The notes below the pieces were generated by a model. It ran no database searches, was not told the origin of the DNA, and was given only the letters and a program-made list of their open reading frames with translations. DNA of 63,859 nt from Blastomonas sp. (GTDB lineage Bacteria; Pseudomonadota; Alphaproteobacteria; Sphingomonadales; Sphingomonadaceae): positions 1-63,859 of the forward strand of contig NZ_JAUCZC010000023.1 of NCBI RefSeq assembly GCF_030373265.1, written 5' to 3'. Below, piece by piece: positions 59,322-63,859 of this stretch. The position numbers and the translations under genes are program-made. How positions within the stretch are numbered: position 1 is the first letter of the stretch; each line of letters begins with the position of its first letter.

Positions 59322-60707
59322 CTACTTCGCCTTGGGCAACAAATCCCCAGGATCGTTCGCGACGATCCCCAGCACCGTTGCCCAGGCCGCGACGTTCTGG
59401 CGCAGCATCTGCGGGTCGATCTTGTCGAGCGTGTCGTCGGGGGTGTGGTGCAGGTCGAAATAGTCGGTGCCGTCCTGCTGCAGGTCGATCGCGTTGACTC
59501 CGAGCGCGACGATCGGGCCATGATCGGGGCCACCGCTGGCAACGCCCCGGCCGCGGCCGATGCCCATCGGGGCAAGCGCGTCGACGATCTTCGTCTGCAT
59601 CGCAGCGGCGCTCTCAGGCAGTCGGAAATCGACCTGCCAGATCCGCCCCGCGCCGAAATCCGACTCCATCGCCAGCGCATGGCCGGTCGCGCCGTGCTTC
59701 TCCGCATAAGCCTTGCCGCCGAAGATGCCGACTTCCTCGGCGCCCCACCACACCACGCGAATCGTGCGCTTCGGCTGGCCGGCGTCCATCACCAGCTTGG
59801 CCGCGGCCGCGCTGATCGCTACGCCCGCGCCATCGTCGATCGCGCCGGTTCCCAGATCCCAGCTGTCGAGATGCCCGCCGATCAGGATCATGCCCGCCGC
59901 AGGATCGCTGCCGGGCACTTCGGCGATGACATTGCCCGACTGGGTGGTGCCGATCTGGCGCGGGGTCAGCACCAGCTTCATCTTGACCGGCTTGCCGTCG
60001 CGTGTGGCGCGGCGGATCATGCGCTCAAGGTTTTCCGCATCGGGGATCGACAGTGCGGCGGCGGGAATCGGGCTGATCCCCTCGGCGAAATTGGTGCCGC
60101 CGGTGTGCGGGTTGCGGTGATAGTCGGTGCCGACCGAGCGGATGACGATCGCCGCTGCGCCCTTGGTGGCGGCGATGTTGGGTCCGCGCCTGCGAACGTC
60201 GCCGAACTGGCCATAGCTCGCGCCGCTCTGGGTGCGGGTCATCTTGTGGCTGACGAAGGCGATCTTGCCCTTGAGGCTGCCTGCGGGCGCGGCATCGAGA
60301 TCGGCCATGGTGCGGAAATAGACGATCTCCGCCTCAAGCCCGCGCGGGCCGGTGCTCGCCGAGTTGCCCAGCGCGCTGATGTGCATGGCGCCGGTGTACG
60401 GCGCGGTGACCTCGGCGGTCTCGATGCCGCGGACCCAGGTCTTCATGTCGAACGGTTCGACCCGCACATTGGCAAAGCCCATCGCCTTGAGCCGGGCCAC
60501 TGCCCAATCGCGCGCCGCCGCCTCGCGATCGGTGCCGGCAAGCCGCGGGCCGATCTCGGTGGTCAGGTCTTCAACGATTCCGTACGCGGTATCATCTGCC
60601 AGTGCCTTTTGCTGGAGCGCGGCGGGATCATGGACCATGCCGTTCTGGGCAAGCAGCGGAAAGGGCAGGGCGAGTGCGGCAACAGCCAGCAGGATGCGTG
60701 TTCTCAT
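59322..60707 (-). CDS. exported M28-family zinc metallopeptidase
   Basis: This 461-aa peptidase resembles glutamate carboxypeptidase Q-type aminopeptidases. A signal peptide (RILLAVAALALPFPLLA-Q) precedes a PA-type insert. The co-catalytic zinc ligands are in GGHLDSWD (His), GAIDDGAGV (Asp), WGAEEVG (Glu-Glu), AMESDFG (Asp) and DLHHTPDD (His). It should release amino acids from peptides in the periplasm. It is divergent from ettA (112 nt between starts, no gene). Confidence 0.93.
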   Translation of the reverse strand: MRTRILLAVAALALPFPLLAQNGMVHDPAALQQKALADDTAYGIVEDLTTEIGPRLAGTDREAAARDWAVARLKAMGFANVRVEPFDMKTWVRGIETAEVTAPYTGAMHISALGNSASTGPRGLEAEIVYFRTMADLDAAPAGSLKGKIAFVSHKMTRTQSGASYGQFGDVRRRGPNIAATKGAAAIVIRSVGTDYHRNPHTGGTNFAEGISPIPAAALSIPDAENLERMIRRATRDGKPVKMKLVLTPRQIGTTQSGNVIAEVPGSDPAAGMILIGGHLDSWDLGTGAIDDGAGVAISAAAAKLVMDAGQPKRTIRVVWWGAEEVGIFGGKAYAEKHGATGHALAMESDFGAGRIWQVDFRLPESAAAMQTKIVDALAPMGIGRGRGVASGGPDHGPIVALGVNAIDLQQDGTDYFDLHHTPDDTLDKIDPQMLRQNVAAWATVLGIVANDPGDLLPKAK

Positions 60708-60819
60708 GGCGCAAACGCTTAACCGGCTGATCAGGCTTTGCCAATGCCATCTTGCCCGCTGCCCCCGCCATCGCTAGGGAGCGGGGCAACTCCCCAATCT
60801 CGCACAAGGCGCTTTTCGC

Positions 60820-62499
<1,680 letters not shown>

Positions 62500-62501
62500 C
62501 A

Positions 62502-62640
62502 CTCTCCCCTCCCGCATGCGGGAGGGGTGGCTGAGCCGAAGGCGAAGACGGGGTGGGCCTGCGGGACAACCAATTGTGCTCCCAGCCCACCCCGGTTCAG
62601 CAAGCTGAACCTGCCCCTCCCGCAAGCGGGAGGGGAGAGA
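62502..62640. repeat. GC-rich palindromic intergenic repeat (family A, second copy)
   Basis: The two outer hairpins CTCCCGCATGCGGGAG and CTCCCGCAAGCGGGAG flank GGCTGAGCCGAAGGCGAAGACGGGGTGGG and its complement. The layout matches the repeat at 31024-31138. It lies between convergent ettA and the nitronate monooxygenase gene and may serve as a bidirectional terminator. Confidence 0.8.
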
Positions 62641-62644
62641 TTTG

Positions 62645-63622
62645 TTACCCCGCCAGCATGCCTTCCAGCCGCCCGCGGATGATCGTTTCCGCTTCGCTCA
62701 TGATCCGGTCGATCAGTTCCTTGCAGGTCGGGATATCGTGGATCAGCCCGGCGACCATGCCGCAGCTCCACGCGCCCGCATCCATGTCGCCTTCCATCAT
62801 GATTCGCGGATAAACACCCGCGACCTGCTCGATGATGTCGGTGAACTGCAGGTCCTTGCCTTTCTCGCGTTCGATCAGCAGCAGTTCCTCGACCGCGGCG
62901 TTGGTCATGACGCGTTCGGTATTGCGCAGCGGGCGCATCACCAACCGGGTGTCCAGCTCGGAGGCCGCGACGATCGCCTGCTTGACGTTCTCGTGCACCG
63001 GCGCTTCCTTTGTGGCGATGAAGCGGGTGCCCATGTTGATCCCGTCGGCCCCCATCGCCAGTGAGGCGACCAAGGAACGCGCATCCGCCTGGCCACCTGA
63101 AGCGACAAACGGAATGGCGAGCTCATCGGCGGCACGGGGGAGCAGGATCATGTTGGGGACATCATCCTCGCCGGGATGGCCTCCGCATTCAAAGCCATCG
63201 ACCGACACCGCATCGCAGCCGATCGCCTGCGCCTTGAGCGCGTGGCGGACGCTGGTGCATTTGTGGATGACCTTGATGCCCGCTTCGTTGAGGTACGGCA
63301 GCACCGATTGCGGGTTGTTGCCCGCGGTCTCGACGGCCTTGACCCCGTTCTCGATGATCACGCGGACATAGCCGGGATAATCGGGCGCGGTCAGCACGGG
63401 CAGGAAGGTCAGGTTCACCCCGAACGGCTTGTCGGTCAGCGCCTTGCACTTCTTGATTTCGGCATCGAGGTCTTCGGGCGTCTTCTGCGTCAGGCCGGTG
63501 ATGATTCCGAGGCCGCCCGCGTTCGAGACCGCCGCAGCGAGCTCGGCGAAACCGACATAATGCATGCCGCCCTGGATGATCGGGTGCTGGATACCGAAAA
63601 GCTCTGTGATCCGGGTTTTCAT
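62645..63622 (-). CDS. nitronate monooxygenase (2-nitropropane dioxygenase family)
   Basis: This 325-aa FMN-dependent TIM barrel protein has PIIQGGMHYVGFAELAAAVS, GGLGIITGLTQKTPEDL, IHKCTSVRHALKAQAIG, SVDGFECGGHPGEDD and FVASGGQADARSLVASLAMG. GINMGTRFIATKEAPVH completes the phosphate-binding site. Family members oxidise nitronates or other activated carbanions; some act on enoyl or thioester compounds. The His of GGHPG is the catalytic base. It precedes a thioesterase gene in the same orientation (40 nt apart). Confidence 0.9.
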   Translation of the reverse strand: MKTRITELFGIQHPIIQGGMHYVGFAELAAAVSNAGGLGIITGLTQKTPEDLDAEIKKCKALTDKPFGVNLTFLPVLTAPDYPGYVRVIIENGVKAVETAGNNPQSVLPYLNEAGIKVIHKCTSVRHALKAQAIGCDAVSVDGFECGGHPGEDDVPNMILLPRAADELAIPFVASGGQADARSLVASLAMGADGINMGTRFIATKEAPVHENVKQAIVAASELDTRLVMRPLRNTERVMTNAAVEELLLIEREKGKDLQFTDIIEQVAGVYPRIMMEGDMDAGAWSCGMVAGLIHDIPTCKELIDRIMSEAETIIRGRLEGMLAG

Positions 63623-63662
63623 GAACTGCTCTCCTGATTGTCTTTTCTGATTGGCTGAGGGC

Positions 63663-63859
63663 TCAGACGAATAGCGCGACGCTCTGCATCGCGGCCATCA
63701 CCGGCTCGAGCCTGCTGTTCCAGACGGTCATATACTGGCTGGAGGCACCGTGATGCGCGTGGTGGGTGACCGATTCGAGCAGCCACCAGCCGTTATCCGT
63801 TTCGGGCGCATCGGTCAGCATGTTGACCTGCCAGTTCATCGAACTGATCGGTCCGGCGA
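63663..63859 (-). CDS. acyl-CoA thioesterase-like protein, C-terminal part (cut by window end)
   Basis: The minus strand from the window edge encodes about 65 residues: SSMNWQVNMLTDAPETD, GWWLLESVTHHAHHGASSQY, VWNSRLEPVMAAMQSVALFV. This resembles the C-terminal hot-dog half of TesB-like (4HBT_3) thioesterases. The stop is at 63663-63665. It lies upstream of the nitronate monooxygenase in the same direction, so the two may form an operon. The start is outside the window. Confidence 0.65.
   Translation of the reverse strand, partial: AGPISSMNWQVNMLTDAPETDNGWWLLESVTHHAHHGASSQYMTVWNSRLEPVMAAMQSVALFV

Overview
The window looks like chromosome of a high-GC alphaproteobacterium, most likely a sphingomonad (Sphingomonadaceae). 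The clues are several TonB-dependent receptors with sphingomonad-type plugs, many GC-rich palindromic intergenic repeats, a PyrB plus degenerate dihydroorotase pair, and many genes coupled by 4-nt ATGA overlaps. Genus is not resolved from sequence alone. All functional calls are made by eye from motifs and recalled families; no database search was run.

Positions 1-28356 read as accessory DNA. They open with two tandem BLUF blue-light sensors (294-1212), then a truncated tyrosine recombinase that runs directly into the C-terminal third of a serine O-acetyltransferase (1632-2242). From 2249 to about 24421 lies a dense organosulfur locus. Its first part holds a 2-oxoglutarate dioxygenase, alkanesulfonate monooxygenase SsuD, a PhnD-like binding protein without signal peptide, a membrane desaturase, an FAD/NAD(P)-binding protein, an Rrf2 regulator, a DUF2292 (YezD) small protein, a TonB receptor and a TauE/SafE permease. 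A long minus-strand run follows: ChrA, a second TauE/SafE, a 72-aa protein, a second TonB receptor, a GPH-type symporter, two TauD-type dioxygenases, an arylsulfatase, a second DUF2292 protein, a glutamine amidotransferase and an RBBP9-type hydrolase. No SsuABC/TauABC/CysTWA-type ABC ATPase or permease is present, so substrate entry may go through TonB receptors and the GPH carrier. The two catabolic operons share an 11-bp promoter-proximal element, and short cysteine-codon-containing ORFs lie in their leaders. A lipid-kinase-like/inositol-phosphatase pair and a P4-type integrase close the region against a tRNA-Glu gene (28356-28430), the classical island boundary arrangement.

Positions 28500-63859 read as core chromosome. 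They carry recJ, a flavodoxin-like protein, an S9 peptidase coupled to a histone-deacetylase-family hydrolase, pyrB with an apparently non-catalytic dihydroorotase, an SMP-30 protein, and a tightly coupled chain from a DUF2855 protein to photolyase and a serine hydrolase. Next come a ProXp/YbaK deacylase, moaA-moaD-moaE, a GMC oxidoreductase, a metallophosphoesterase coupled to a lipid-kinase-like protein, and a very large TonB receptor. The window ends with lepA, amt, a D-2-hydroxyacid dehydrogenase, SH3 and RcnB-like envelope proteins, an M28 peptidase, ettA, a nitronate monooxygenase and the end of a thioesterase gene.

Likely logic of the sulfur locus (inference): sulfate esters and sulfonates cross the outer membrane through the TonB receptors. 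The sulfatase releases sulfate in the periplasm, while the GPH carrier imports intact molecules. TauD-type and SsuD enzymes release sulfite in the cytoplasm, and the TauE/SafE and ChrA proteins export surplus oxyanions. The Rrf2 protein and the Cys-codon leaders are the candidate sulfur sensors.
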